DNA of 64,000 nucleotides from Prostheceraeus crozeri (GCA_907163375.1 CAJQUW010016138.1:310001-374000); one strand, 5' to 3'. Shown: positions 1 through 11,436, numbered from the stretch's first letter. The notes: generated from the sequence alone by a model not told the origin. Translations and numbers: made by a program.

Positions 1-2981
1 ATTTAAGTTTGATGACTGCAATAGCACAGACATGAAGTTTAAAGATATAGAGAAACTTGAAAAATTAAATGAATTTAAAATAGTTGTTCACACCTGGCAA
101 GAGGAGCTTAAGGGTGTGCGTTACAACAACCGTTCATCAACTTATGATCGCGTAGTCAATCTCCTGCTAGTATATCAAAATAATAGTGAAAATTGGCAAT
201 TCTGCCGTATTCCTAAAATGTCTCGACTGTATTCCCACTTAACATCTAGAAGAGGAGAGTATTTCATATGTGACTGTTGTATGCGCCCCTTCTGGTCAAA
301 AGATAAATTTGAAACACATTATGAATGGTGTAAGTGAGGTAAACTGCAAATAGAATGCATGCCCAAAGATAAAGAGTTTTCATAGAGAGAGAAAGGTGAT
401 GAATTAAGTCCTCTTCGTGTCATCTATGCTGACATCGAATGCTATATTGATGATAACACCCATAAAGCGGCAGCCATATCATGTTATGAGGTATGGCATG
501 ATCACGTCTAGAATAAAAATAATAAAATGCACGTCTGGCAATGTGAGGATTGTATACATAAATTCTTACAATTCCTCGAAAGCGCTGTCACATTTCAGCA
601 AAAATATGATAGTGAACTCCAACCCAGATCATTGAATATGTCAGTAGATGAACAAGTAAAATTTGAAAGTTGTGAAGCCTGTGCAAGATGTAATAGAACG
701 TTTGATGAAGATAAAATCAAGAAAGTGCGCGACCATGACCACATCACTGGTAAATTTAGAGATACGCTATGTACAAGATGTAATTTTTCACTGAGACTGA
801 AACGGCGTACTCTACCCGTTATTTTTCATAACTTCAAAGGTTATGATAGTCATATGATGATAAAAGGGGGTTAGGAAAAATGAAAGAGTGGAAGTTAAGT
901 GTGATAGCTCAAACGAGAGAAAAGTTCATGGCCATGACAGCAAAAGTAGCAGTTGACAAAACTAAAGAAAGCAAGACAGTCTATTTCGATATAAAATTTT
1001 TAGATTCCTATCAATCATCCTATCAAAAAGACGTGCGTTTGCTGAGCGGTGATACCGACAGTTTCTTTTTAATTCACCACTAGCATCTCTCGTTCAAGAT
1101 CTTAAGTCTCTTCCACTAACTCAAAATTTGAAGAAACAATATCCTAACTTGACAGATGAAGTCATCACACGCAAAGGAGAGTGTCCATATGCATACTTTG
1201 ATAACATTTCTAAACTTAGTGACACTTCTCTTCCATCAATAGACAAATTTAGAAATGATTTGACTGGTGTAGAATGCAAGGTAGAAGATACCAATCATGC
1301 TCAAGTTGCATGGACAAAGTTTGACTGTCAAACGTTTAGCGATTATATGATCGATCGCCTATCTAAAATTAGATGTATTTTTGCTGGCTGATATATTTCA
1401 GGAGTTTCGACGAGTGGCATTAGAAGAAGATAAATTAGATCCTGTCCACTTTGTCAGTCTTCCAGCCATGTCATTCCAGTCTGCTTTTAAAATGACTGGA
1501 GAGGCCATCCATCTTTTGCAAGATCCAGAGATGTATAATTTATTTGAACGAGGAATTCGCGGTGGTCTCACATTTGTAAATGGGCATCATATAAAATGAA
1601 AAATAGTAGATGATGATCAGATTCATCTTAAGTACTATGACCAGAATAATTTATATGGTAGTTCACTGTCCAAGCCTCTACCTCACTCTGAGTTTAACTG
1701 GTTGGGTGATAGTGAAATTCAGCATTTCTCCAACCCTTCAAGCATACTAGCTATTCCAAATGATGGTGATTGGGGATATTATTTTGAGATAGATCTTGTC
1801 TATCCAAATAGTATTAAAAATAAAACTATGGATTTTCCACTTGCACCCGAAATAGGTGAGGTGACTGAAGATATGTTTTCGGACTTTATGAAACAAGTTC
1901 ATAAAGATTTAGAAGGGAACGGACAGACCAAGTATAAGCCTTGCCGTAAACTTTTGCTTACTCAATTTGATACAGAAAATTATTTAGTCCACTTCTCTAT
2001 CTAAATATTTTATTCAGAAATGGGGATGATTTTAAAAACAGTTCACCGCATCATCAAATTAAGACAGGAAGCCTTTCTGAAACCTTATATTGATAGTAAC
2101 AGCCAGAAACGTGCACTAGCTCAAAATAATTTCGAGAAGGATTTCTATAAATATAAGAATAATAGTATTTTTGGTAAGACGATGGAGGACGTTAGAAAGC
2201 GTATTAACTATAAACTTGTGAATCATAATGATAAATTTCAAAAGTTAGCGACATCGTCTCACTTTATTGATAGAGATATTATAGATGATGAGTTGGTTGG
2301 TGTTAAAATGATAAAATCAGAAGTAGAGTTGTGCAAGCCCATCTACATTGGACAAGCTGTGTTAGATTATTCCAAGCTTGAAATGTATCAACTCTTCTAT
2401 AGAATATTAAAACCATGTCCTCTAATTAAAGACGTGCGTTTGCTGAGCGGTGATACCGACTGTTTCTTTTTAAGTATCGCTGCTCAGAAAGAGTTAAATT
2501 TCAATGAAGTAGGAAAATCTTTAGAAAAATATTTTGATACCTGAAATTATCCTACAGATCACCCACTATACTATACTAAAAATAAAGCAAAATTAGGATG
2601 CTTTAAAGATGAAATGGCAGGAAAGGAAATTAAGGAAATGATTCTCCTTCGTCCTAAAATGTATTCTATGAAGCCAAAAGACTCCAATGACGGTATTAAG
2701 CGCGCAAAAGCATATCTAAATCGATTGTTGTAAATATGAAACATAGGGTCTATAAGATGGCCTACATAAATAAGAACATAACGTTTGTCAACATGACCAT
2801 CTTAAAATGAAAGACACATGAAGTAAAAACTCATACATTTAGGAAGCGAGCACTTTCATCGTGGGAGGATAAGAGGTGTTGGATAGGACATAACATATCT
2901 CTTCCACATGGACATCCTGGCAGAAACATATCACCACCCAAAAGAATTAAACTCACGCTACCACATTCAGGAGATGTGTAA
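1..2981 (+). pseudogene. Protein-primed family B DNA polymerase, fragmented
   Basis: Conserved blocks occur in order but in shifting frames: exonuclease motif I (YADIECYI, about 430), exonuclease motif II (HNFKGYDSHM, about 830), motif A (DQNNLYG, about 1640), motif B (NNSIFGKTM, about 2155), motif C (LSGDTDCFFL, about 2440) and a His/Pro-rich tail ending at TAA 2979-2981. This matches Polinton/adintovirus pPolB, which replicates linear DNA from a protein primer. Frameshifts and stops separate at least eight ORF pieces, so no full protein can be made. A second, misplaced copy of motif C sits at 1027-1072. The 5' end may lie outside the window. The parallel gene at 59.1-61.5 kb has the same block order. 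Confidence 0.9.
1027..1072 (+). repeat. Ectopic copy of polymerase motif C coding sequence
   Basis: These 46 bases match 2428-2473 with one mismatch by eye. The downstream copy is the authentic motif C (GDTDCFFL). This one reads GDTDSFFL and lies between the blocks FLDSYQ and ASLVQDL, where the parallel gene at 60.2 kb has a short serine-rich stretch. It looks like a templated insertion or local gene-conversion scar. The copy reads SFFL, the usual consensus, while the resident motif has a Ser-to-Cys change, so the donor may have been an older or sister copy. Confidence 0.85.
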
Positions 2982-3222
2982 ATAGATTCATTCTCAAATC
3001 AGTATTTTGATGATGTTTTTTGTTGATATTCATTGTTGCTTTATATATCGCTTTAGATTGCACTTCCTTGTGAATATATGCCTACAGTCAGTTCATACCC
3101 ACTATATCTGTGAAAAGACTTTCCTACTTTGTCAACGCTTCTTTAAAACACTTTTTCATGCATATCTTTTTATTTCAATAAAATTTTGCGATGACTTAAC
3201 TTTGCTTTCCGAAACACTTAAG

Positions 3223-4743
3223 TTATGAGGGATTTAAATCACATTTCACATGGATGCACTCATGTAAACCATTTGTAATTTTGAGAGAAATAGACGGGAT
3301 TGTTTGTTTGATAACATGATGGTAGAAAATAGGTTTAAACATCTTTTCAACGATTCCATAGGAAGCGTCTATATCATGAATGAAATTACGTAAAATGTAT
3401 TCTTTTTTCCTCACCAACAGAAATAGGTGAAATCAGATCACGTTGAATGTAGAGATGTTGTTTTATGTTTATCAAGTGTCATTGGTGTTCCTACACCAAT
3501 CGTGTATGAAGTAGCAAACTTGTCTTGTAGCAATGAAAAGCCAGAGTTTTTTCAACTTTTTACTCAATTGAAATTCAATGTCATCACGCAGCTTCTGAAC
3601 AGCACTTTGATTTTTAATTGAAAAACGAAATGTGATGTGCCTTTGCATCATATCTACTTTTCAACACTTGCTTCAACTTATGTTGTATATATGGATTTAT
3701 GACAAGAATAAAGTTTTCTATTGTATTGTATAGACGCGGCATTGTATTGATACTAACTTTAGTTTCTTGATAAGATTGGTAAATTTTCTTGATGCGATCA
3801 CCATAGATGTCCACCCACCATTCATCATTGACTGAATCAGCTTTAGTGTGATTCTCATGAGAAGCATAAACCAAACTGCTTCCAATAATAGGCGATGCAT
3901 GTCTTACAAAATGACGCAAGGTTGGAGGGAAATAAACTGTAAGTTTGACATTATCTTTCTGAATAGCCAGCTTATCCTTCCGAGCCATGACTTTCTCTCC
4001 ATACTTCTGACCCATATTCCATCGTTTACTGACTCAATAAGTGTCAAAGGCTTGACAGCACGCTTTTTCAAAGTATTGCGTTCCTCACATTCTACAACAT
4101 CTTCATCAAATATTTTAAATTTATAATGAAATTTGTTTATTCGGTTTGAATAGATTTTTGTAACATTTGCAATAGCCATTGATGTCAGATGCAGACTGTG
4201 TCCAAAACCGAGATGTGGATGGAATTCATTATCCAACCTCAATGTAAGACCTTTAGTAAAAGAGTGAAAACGATAGAAGTGTCTACCGTGCCATTCATAG
4301 GTAGTAAACTCATAAACTTTCTGACCCTTATTTTTCATAATAGAAGCATTGCCACTATTGAATGCCTTACTGATTTTATCTTCATCTGATGATCCATAAT
4401 AATCTGATTCTAACTGATTCCATTCATAATTCCACTTTCCATCTGATGTTAAATTGTATGGAAACTTGAATGCATTGTTCATCGTTATTCCATCATGGGT
4501 GCGAGGAGTCAATACCATTTCCTCCAATTCATTCACATTCTGAATATTATTATCATAAGAAATACTGGAAACACCTACTTCCCATTCACCTTCTAGAAGT
4601 AATGGACGATTTAATTCTACTCGATAGTCTGATGGTTTATTATTGGGAAATTTATTCATAGAAGCATTACTGAGTAAGTAAATTAGAAACGAATCCTTAT
4701 TTTCACTTTCCATATCATTCACATTGGAAACATATATTTCCAC
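3223..4743 (-). pseudogene. WEVG-type virion accessory protein, paralogue B
   Basis: The N-terminal part (from 4743) has the block LLSNASMNKFPNNKPSDY followed by LEGEWEVGVSSISY, the hallmark of a protein family I associate with arthropod and cnidarian Polinton-like elements, where it sits among capsid genes. The reading frame shifts near 4000. A further shifted C-terminal part (3417-3223) keeps a pattern like the terminal beta strands of paralogue A. Function in the family is unproven; a penton- or spike-like virion role is my inference from position beside the MCP. It starts 10 nt from the stop of paralogue A, so the two form a tandem pair. Confidence 0.65.
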
Positions 4744-4752
4744 ACTTTTGCA

Positions 4753-6123
4753 TTAATTCTTCATTCGAAAATGGAGTGTGATACTTGTCACAGCATCTTT
4801 ATGAAAAGGAATCAACGCACCAGCATCGTCATAAATTGCAATATCAATTTGTGGTATATAGTTTGATTTCAAGTTTGTATAATGCACTTTCTTAAACGTA
4901 TGCTCAGATAAAATACTATAGCTTTTTTGTTGGCAGGGTATCATTGCTAGAAGTCGAGCTTCAACATCTCCCACACGTACATCTTCACCAATATTGGAAT
5001 ATATCTGAAAATAGTTAATACGACGCGATAGCGACATGTCTGCGCTAGCTTTGGTTACAGTACCAATTTTAAAAGTATTTTGATCAAATCCCAAAATGTC
5101 CATCAGGGTAATATCCATAATCAGCTCAATATTTTTCCCACTTACACTAAGAGACAGAACACCTTCTTTTTCAAAAAAAGAAATATGCTGTTCATTAATA
5201 ACTTCATTCAAATAATTTATAGCCAAATTTCACTGAAGTGATAATGTGAGGTGTCAACACTTGTTTTATGTAAGATACCACCCAAAGGATCTATACACTT
5301 TCTGTATAAAGATACCGACCATTCTGTATCAAATAGATTTGAACTATTATGTCCCAGATAGCGCATATTAAATTTTCCATGAAGAGCTGCAGAACGATGT
5401 CGCAAAAACTGATGAAAATTTTCTGAACAAACCAATACTAGATCATCATCGTTTAGTTTATTGATTACAATATGATTAGACAATTTGTTGTAAGTTAATG
5501 TTGCCACTTGTTCACCATCTACTCGAAGGAGATAATTAAATTTTTTCAATAATTCTTCAGGAGTCATGTTCGTCTTTCCTGCCTTAATCACAATCTTCTT
5601 CACCAACGTCTTTTCATTTTTCGGAATAAGATCCACATAATAGGCTTTCTCTTTATAAATTAGATTTTTGCAACCTCTTGGATAGTAATTAGCTTTATAA
5701 TTATCATAGCTTGTCAAGGCGCTAGCAAAGTAACCTAAATCATTTCTTAAACTTGGACTCAAAGCAACAATCCAATCTTTATCAACTGCATGATACATAT
5801 GATCATATTCACCATTGTGGGGACTAAACTCGACAATGTGTCTGAGTACGTGTTGAGAAAACTTTCTTCGGCCGTTTCGGAATGTAAACTCGACATCCCT
5901 CTTCACACTGATAGGCATCTGTACGTCTCATATTAATAGTCATCACTTCATGATCAAAAGTGTAGACATAGTTACTGTGAACAAGTTGGGTGACGCCTAC
6001 TTCCCACTTTCCATTCAGCTGTTGTGTATTATCAATGGGAGTAGAAAAGATAGCAGATCAATTACCAACAAATCTATTTGTTGCCGCATTGCTAAGCAAA
6101 ACATGATAGAACGACATTTTCAT
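4753..6123 (-). pseudogene. WEVG-type virion accessory protein, paralogue A
   Basis: It reads from an ATG at 6123 with FYHVLLSNAATNRFVGN, then after a frameshift LNGKWEVGVTQL (about 6020-5985), then a long open stretch (5918-5217) and a C-terminal ORF (5226-4753) ending in SITLHFRMKN. The WEVG N-terminus and the LHFR terminus belong to one family of about 450 residues, so the pieces are one gene broken by at least three frameshifts. It lies directly downstream of the MCP gene and upstream of its paralogue B. A capsid vertex or spike role is inferred only from gene order. The last 10 nt overlap the frame of the preceding segment. Confidence 0.7.
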
Positions 6124-6229
6124 TTCGGTGATCTATACATTGCCAATTTGCATAACATCATGAAGACTTGGATTTTCGACTCTCTACAATATATTAAAGT
6201 TGATCGCGATGGAAACGGTCATTTCAAGA

Positions 6230-7277
6230 ATTCTTAAACTCTTTCATTGTGAGTCCGTTGGTATCGTCTGTGTTGTAAAAGCCGAAGACATTCATATAAT
6301 CAAATAACTAAGCAGAAATTGATAAGAAGTAAAATCTGGTTTATAGGGTGGACCAGGATGACTAACACCATTTGCACGCAAAGCAATTTCACTTAAATTG
6401 TTGTGTTTGAAGTTGAAAGGATTCTTCTCGACATTACCATTAAATGCATCATTTTCAACCATTGCTACCATGAGGAGCTTTGGCGCTTCAGATGGAAAAA
6501 TAACATTTTTCATAAAACTCTTTTGATCTTTAGGAATAGTAAATGTGAGTAGCTTTGTATGTTGAATGGGATGATGGCAATGTTGCGGTTAAGACCCTCA
6601 GGATGCCCTCTAATTACACTTGGATTAGCCACCACTCGATAAATGTATACTGTAATATCTTCCACATGAATTTTAAATTTCACAACTGAAGCAAATGCAT
6701 TCAACAAAAATTCCGGCTTTTTCAATGTAAGTTTGAGTCGCATACTGGTATTACAGAGTAAAAATTTTGACTGCCTAAAGAAGTCTAAATTAAGTGATAT
6801 AGCTGACATACTTTAATATCTTTAATCAAAGCAGATCGCTTTACAAAACCAGTGTTTGTCTCACTATCAAATAGTGCTGCTTGATCTCTATACCATCCCA
6901 TTGCTTCCATATAACTTGTTTTGAGCTGCTGGATTCAAATATGCTTTATAGGGATAATCGCTTTGACCACCTTCCACCTGTTGCTCTCCAATAGTTAGAG
7001 AAACATCGCGAAATAATGTAGCCAGCGGTAAATTGTTTAGACCTACTTTATGTGCATCTTCAATTTTAGTCTCATCTTCTTGTTGAATTCTAAACCTCAC
7101 ATCAACCATCGCATAACTCAAATCAATCTTATCATCGCTAGCGCCAGGAATAACAAATTCAATAGGACCAGTATTCTCAGCTGTACGAGGATGATAATCT
7201 ACAATACTTGAGCTAAGAATATCTGTCTGTATTGCTTGTTGATCAAACAAACAAAAGCCTGAAGTTTTACACTCCAT
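6230..7277 (-). pseudogene. Polinton major capsid protein (double jelly-roll), broken
   Basis: The N-terminal 130 residues (7277-6888) carry the typical Polinton capsid pattern GPIEFVIPGASDDKIDLSY and then LPLATLFRDVSLTIGEQQV with DYPYKAYL. Downstream frames continue with KLTLKKPEFLL (about 6715), FTIPKDQKSFMKN (6535) and MVENDAFNGNVEKNPFNFKH (about 6440), which matches the C-terminal half of the family that includes the C. elegans transposon protein F54H12.2. Frameshifts lie near 6900, 6808 and 6565. The recoverable coding length (about 350 codons) is short for the family, so the C-terminal end is probably truncated. The gene starts 2 nt after the stop of the basic minor capsid gene. Confidence 0.85.
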
Positions 7278-7279
7278 GA

Positions 7280-7744
7280 TTAGAAGTTATGACAGCGTCG
7301 TCGTTTAGGACTTGATGAAAGGTTACAGCGCGCGCGACGTTTGCGTGAATGCCTTTTCTTAGCTTTGTTTGAAGTTCGCTTCTTACCACCTCAGCGCTGT
7401 TTTCTTTTTCTTCTAACATTCATTAATTTAAGTGCTTTCTTTTGTTGAGTAGCATTAAAAGTTTGCTGTAATGTTCTTAAACCGCGTTCCTTCCCACGAT
7501 TTAGTAAACTACTCTTTACATTTTTAACACTGGTAACATCATTAACAACATCACCTGCAAAGCTAACAGCATTATTGAAAACAGTTCGTTTTAAAGATCT
7601 TCCGACAGTAGATAAGAGAGGTGCTACAACAGATTTCAGCGCACCAAATATGCTACCTCTACGTTGACGGCGAGTACCGCTGTAAATTGCATCCAAGCCA
7701 GTTAGATAGGAGGGGCGTGAATAAAACGATGCAGTCGGATTCAT
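7280..7744 (-). pseudogene. Basic minor capsid/core protein with in-frame stop
   Basis: The ORF of 117 codons begins MNPTASFYSRPSY, has the stretch GSIFGALKSVVAPLLSTVG typical of small Polinton minor capsid (pVI/pX-like) proteins, and becomes Lys/Arg-rich. After a TGA codon near 7391 the same frame continues with a very Arg-rich tail (RKRRARC, KRRRC) to a TAA at 7280-7282, two bases before the MCP start codon. I read this as one protein of about 154 codons with one nonsense mutation. In relatives such proteins lie inside the capsid, bind DNA or membrane, and are cut by the viral protease; that role is inferred here. Confidence 0.7.
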
Positions 7745-7826
7745 AACTTAGACCTTGACATTACAAGTTATATCTTTGCATAAATCACTGACGATCACGT
7801 AGATGAAAGATGTCTGCACGACGCAT

Positions 7827-8873
7827 CTAAGAGTTCATACTTGAATGATAACCGACCCATTCACCAAGACACCATTCTCCACCTTGTCGTTTTTCACATC
7901 GAATGATTTTCTCTACTAAATATGTTTCACTTTGAGTGACCAACTCAATCTCATCACGATAAAAGCTACCTTCAAATTCTTCATTGTCGTTATCTTTCAA
8001 CTTGTAAGTTGTTGGGGAGTCTTTTTTATTGATACTTGAAACTGCGAAAGTTTTTTCTGTCCAATTCGGGAGATAACCTTTGGCAAAAACACTCTTTACT
8101 TTTGATATGCGAACTTTATCACCTATTTTCACATCACTTTTTGCATTGTTGCGCTTGCGTTGGAATGTTTCACGCACTCTATCCACGTTGTCAGCATTCA
8201 CATCCGCTGGTCTGAGTCCAATAGAACGATGAATAGAGTGATTGTAGGCATGTAGCATATCTTGTAGAACCTTTGTCCAATTTTGTGTTAAGTTGGCAGT
8301 GAAATGTCGCCACAAGCAATTTTTTAATGTGCGATTAAAACGTTCAACTAGTGCAGCCCTATAAGCACTCTTTACACTAAACAGCTCAATATCATATCTC
8401 TCAAATAATCTTCCCACATGCTGATTTTCGAACTCTTTTCCTTGATCACTCTGAATTCTCTTTGAAATACGACCCTCTAGGAAAATTGACTGGAAAGCCT
8501 TTGCTACTCGTTTATTTTCTTTAGTTTTTAAAGGTTGAGCCCGTTAATAACTTCAGAAAATATCAATTACGGTTAAGATAAAATTGTGTCTCGAGTTATG
8601 TTTTGAAATAGCGGCAACGTCACACAAATCTGCTTGCCACTGTTCATCAATGTCATGAGCAATATAATGACGGGTCCGGTACTTCCTTTTCGCTTGTTTG
8701 TGGAGTGTATATGTAGCTTGACCCTTTAACCATTGTTTAACTTGTGAGTGTGGAAGACCGCTCCCTTTTGACAATTTCTTTATAGATGGAAATCCTGCCG
8801 GATGTTTTACATCATAATATATTGACTTTAAAAGTTCATCCAAAAACGATTGACTCGTTTTCCTTCTTCTCAT
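7827..8873 (-). pseudogene. Polinton-type rve integrase, two stops in the core
   Basis: The N-terminal part (8873-8553) has YYDVKHPAGF, then WLKGQATYTLHKQ and DEQWQADLCD, whose D is the first catalytic acid, and reaches ILTVIDIF. Damage with TGA and TAA codons lies at about 8540-8555. The frame then resumes with AQPLKTKENKRV, SDQGKEFEN (second catalytic D) and ALVERFNRTLKN (catalytic E), with 33 residues between the last two acids, normal for the family. The C-terminal part (IGDKVRISK, YKLKDNDNEEFEGSFY) resembles the chromodomain-like tail. The enzyme would insert the element DNA and make a 6-bp target duplication. The last gene upstream overlaps its start by 38 nt. Confidence 0.9.
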
Positions 8874-9715
8874 CTTTTTGCTTTCTTACCTTTTTGCATA
8901 TACAACAACCACAGGATTTATGGGATTTACGTTTACATTGCTTGGGAGTCTCATTGTGAGAGCTGGCACAGCAAGTACAAGTTGCAGTTCCATTTACTTC
9001 CGGCGGCTCATTACATGGTAAGCAACACATCTGCTTCATATTAATAGTCTGAGAACATGTATTTCTTTGGAGGAGTTCTTCCACGTCGTTCTCTTCCCCT
9101 TGTTTGCTTGATGGGTGTGGGAGGGGATTTAGAAGGTGATCTCTTAAACCAATTCCTTGGCATTTTAATTTACTCTTGATCTGTGAAGTAGATGAAGTAG
9201 CATCAACTGCTGAAATAGAATCAAGTTCTTTCAATGTTTCATTATTCAAAGCAAATTTTGGAACATTGTGCTTTTTCAATAGTTTAAGAAAGTGAGACCA
9301 ACCAGGTGGGACATAGCCTTGACGGCGCTTTCTGCGTTTTGCATGCTGAATCAAGTCTTCATAACTTGAAGCGTTAATAATTTCATTATCATCTGAAATG
9401 ATTTCACCTCTATCATTCACAGTGAGATATGGTTCAATGCTGTTGAAAAGGGACATTGCATGTGCGCGAGATGCTAAAGGTGTAGCAGTCGAAACAGAGT
9501 CACGCATCTTATTCTTCAAACTTTTTAATTCTTCGACAGTTTCCGATTGTAATAATGTAGCTTGATGTGGATCTTTGATATGCGCATTTTGCTGATAATT
9601 TAGTTCATTCTTATAAATGTGATTTGCGAGAGGTTGTCTTGCTTGCTTGCTGCATAGCAGTCAATTGCACATATTCATCCTAAGGAATAGCAACCAAGCG
9701 AGAATAAGAACTCAT
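8836..9715 (-). pseudogene. Polinton-associated coiled-coil protein with Cys-rich tail
   Basis: An ATG at 9715 overlaps the ATPase stop as ATGA. The opening MSSYSRLVAIP is followed by a TAG, then DEYVQLTAMQQA, a frameshift near 9610, and an open frame to 8836. The middle has a helical segment (ETVEELKSLKNKM), an I-L rich block (SLFNSIEPYLTVND) and the motif VPPGWSHFLKLL. The tail is unusual: several Cys pairs and a KSHKSCGCCICKK run that could bind metal. The family is common next to integrase and ATPase in arthropod Polinton-like elements, but I know of no assigned function. Homologous in layout to the gene at 33,787-34,608. Confidence 0.65.
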
Positions 9716-10299
9716 AGTTTGTAGATAATCATAGGCTTTTTCAAACTATCACTTCGAAATCTAAATTCTTCCTGACACTCCTGTGTAAAATCAATAAATA
9801 AGTAACCGTGTGGTTTTTCAGTAGCTGCCTGAAAAATTTCAATTAAGGCTTTTGAACCTCTTGGCGCAACTTGCCGCGCTAAAATTTCAAATTGACTTCT
9901 ATCTCGTGGATTCTTAAAAATAGCGCAATGGTTTGTATTCAGGTTTCGTGTGCGGGCTTCTTTCCAATCAGGAAACAAATTTTGCGTGATATAGATTTTA
10001 AAGCATCTTTTGTGATGTGCTGCGCGAGTGAACATATCCGTAACATCTTTAGAATTCTTGCTTTCTTTTAATAGATCATCCAATACAGCGACATCATTGG
10101 ACTGAATCTTACCCACTGGAATAGATCCTTCATTTCGAATAAAGTTACGACGTTGCAATTCCTGAAAGAGTGACAGTTGATAAATGCCGTAACAGCAAAT
10201 CACTCGATTGATGTGTTTCCTAAACAACTCTTTTCTTTTATCTAGCAAATTCAGAGTGAAAACAGTTTTACCTGCATGGGATAGACCTGATACAGTCAT
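9712..10299 (-). CDS. Genome-packaging ATPase (FtsK/HerA-like)
   Basis: The 195-residue ORF opens with a Walker A-like loop, GLSHAGKT, and has a Walker B-like DVAVLDDLL and the conserved block AAHHKRCFKIYITQNLF, then HCAIFKNPRD and PHGYLFIDF. These are typical of the Polinton/adintovirus packaging ATPase that pumps DNA into capsids. The annotated start is only a few residues before the P-loop, while relatives have about 15-25 more residues. In another frame just upstream KVLKWISDFNVIK fits that missing N-terminus, suggesting a frameshift near 10,300. So this is probably a nearly intact but 5'-broken gene. It overlaps the next gene by ATGA. Confidence 0.85.
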   Translation of the reverse strand: MTVSGLSHAGKTVFTLNLLDKRKELFRKHINRVICCYGIYQLSLFQELQRRNFIRNEGSIPVGKIQSNDVAVLDDLLKESKNSKDVTDMFTRAAHHKRCFKIYITQNLFPDWKEARTRNLNTNHCAIFKNPRDRSQFEILARQVAPRGSKALIEIFQAATEKPHGYLFIDFTQECQEEFRFRSDSLKKPMIIYKL

Positions 10300-10360
10300 A
10301 ACTTTATCACATTAAAGTCTGAAATCCATTTTAGTACTTTGGGATTCAATATTTGCATAA

Positions 10361-10672
10361 TTAACGCTTAGGACCAAAGATCCCACCCAATAGGTTACCT
10401 ACTACAGGAGCTAACATCGGAAGTAAAACTGAAAAGAAACCACCCTTTTGTGTCAGAGTTTTCCTCTTTCTTTGAAGGGTGGCTTTAGGATTGGAGATGA
10501 ATCGGAATTTTGTAGTATGTCGTTTAAGCAACCTTCGTTGTTGTGATGATGATTTCTTTGTCCTCAAACTTCTCACATGAGAAACAATTTCTCGAATAAA
10601 TTTATCATTAGCATGTCGTTTAGCATTATATCGCTGATTTCCTTTCATTCGTTGAAGAGCTCGAATGGCCAA
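10361..10672 (-). CDS. Small basic protein with hydrophobic C-terminus (pX-like)
   Basis: The 103-residue ORF is highly basic for about 75 residues (IREIVSHVRSLRTKKSSSQQ) and ends in a Gly/hydrophobic segment, GGFFSVLLPMLAPVVGNLLG. This layout is that of small virion core or membrane-active peptides found beside the packaging ATPase in adintovirus-like genomes. Function is inferred from composition and position only. The ORF is intact, with a 61-bp gap to the ATPase ORF. The protein at 48,717-49,199 has a comparable Gly-hydrophobic segment. Confidence 0.6.
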   Translation of the reverse strand: MAIRALQRMKGNQRYNAKRHANDKFIREIVSHVRSLRTKKSSSQQRRLLKRHTTKFRFISNPKATLQRKRKTLTQKGGFFSVLLPMLAPVVGNLLGGIFGPKR

Positions 10673-10699
10673 CTTGATTTTTCCACATTTGCATAGGTG

Positions 10700-11038
10700 C
10701 TAACTTTTATGACAGAAGTGGCACTCAAAATGAGCTACATCATAATGGCTACATTGACAAAGTTGAATACAGTATCGTATGATACAGCGCTGACAGAAAG
10801 CATGCTTACATCTCTTAAAGATGCGTTTTTCACTTTCATCCTTTCGCTTACATACATCGCACATACTCTTACTAACAGCTTCTAAAGCAAGTCTTTTTGA
10901 AGATATGAACTTGCTAGCCTTTTCTAAAGAATAGACACATGTGCAGAAGGGATATACTTCGAGAGTAAGCAGACACAACTCGAAAACCAATTGTGCTACG
11001 ATCAAGTACCATTGCATCTTTAAGTTTCTTTTATACAA
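10700..11038 (-). CDS. RING-finger protein, possible viral E3 ligase
   Basis: The C-terminal half has a complete C3HC4 arrangement: CDVC, then 13 residues, CKHAFCQRC, then 19 residues, CHFC. That matches a RING finger, a zinc-binding domain that usually recruits E2 ubiquitin-conjugating enzymes. The N-terminal part (WYLIVAQLVFELCLLTL) is hydrophobic and could be a membrane segment, or it may be coded in another frame. The ORF overlaps the end of the upstream gene by 19 nt. RING proteins are common accessory genes of large DNA viruses; a ligase role is inferred. Intact by eye. Confidence 0.65.
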   Translation of the reverse strand: MYKRNLKMQWYLIVAQLVFELCLLTLEVYPFCTCVYSLEKASKFISSKRLALEAVSKSMCDVCKRKDESEKRIFKRCKHAFCQRCIIRYCIQLCQCSHYDVAHFECHFCHKS

Positions 11039-11436
11039 AGTTGAATGTGAATATGTGAAATCGCTTCAATCACTAGACTGCTACCATGATGGTTAAATGC
11101 ATCAAGACGTTGAACAATGTTTCCCATATGTCTTTCAAAAAATTCTTCGGGATTATCTACAACTTCCATCGAATAAGAAGCAAAGTGGAAGAAACGATCT
11201 TCTACCTCCTCTTTCCCAAAATGGCTGAAATGAATTTTTGCAACTAATCTCGCCATTACAATTCTATTAGAAAACGTATCCATTAACTTCAAAAACAGAG
11301 TGCTAGTATCACCAATAACTGATTTGATGTTGATCTCATCTTTATAAAAAGTTATCACATAATCTTGAATAGCTTCCTTTAAGCTTTGTCTATAAAAACT
11401 AAATGTTCCACAATCATTTAAGAAAGACATTATCAT
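11020..11436 (-). CDS. Protein resembling the N-terminal domain of Polinton-type PolB
   Basis: The 138-residue ORF has a pattern I associate with the N-terminal region of arthropod Polinton-like polymerases and their relatives: a helix-rich start, a FHFASYSMEV strand, and then FERHMGNIVQRLDAFNHHGS followed by a beta strand (LVIEAISHIHIQL). Here it lies on the opposite strand, about 8 kb from the main polymerase gene, so it may be a stand-alone protein sharing that domain. No catalytic motif is visible. Function unknown. It overlaps the RING gene by 19 nt. Confidence 0.45.
   Translation of the reverse strand: MIMSFLNDCGTFSFYRQSLKEAIQDYVITFYKDEINIKSVIGDTSTLFLKLMDTFSNRIVMARLVAKIHFSHFGKEEVEDRFFHFASYSMEVVDNPEEFFERHMGNIVQRLDAFNHHGSSLVIEAISHIHIQLCIKET

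Noticed and set aside
1..2981. Reading the left polymerase as several small separate genes
   Set aside because: The blocks follow the order of one polymerase and match the parallel copy at 59-61.5 kb.
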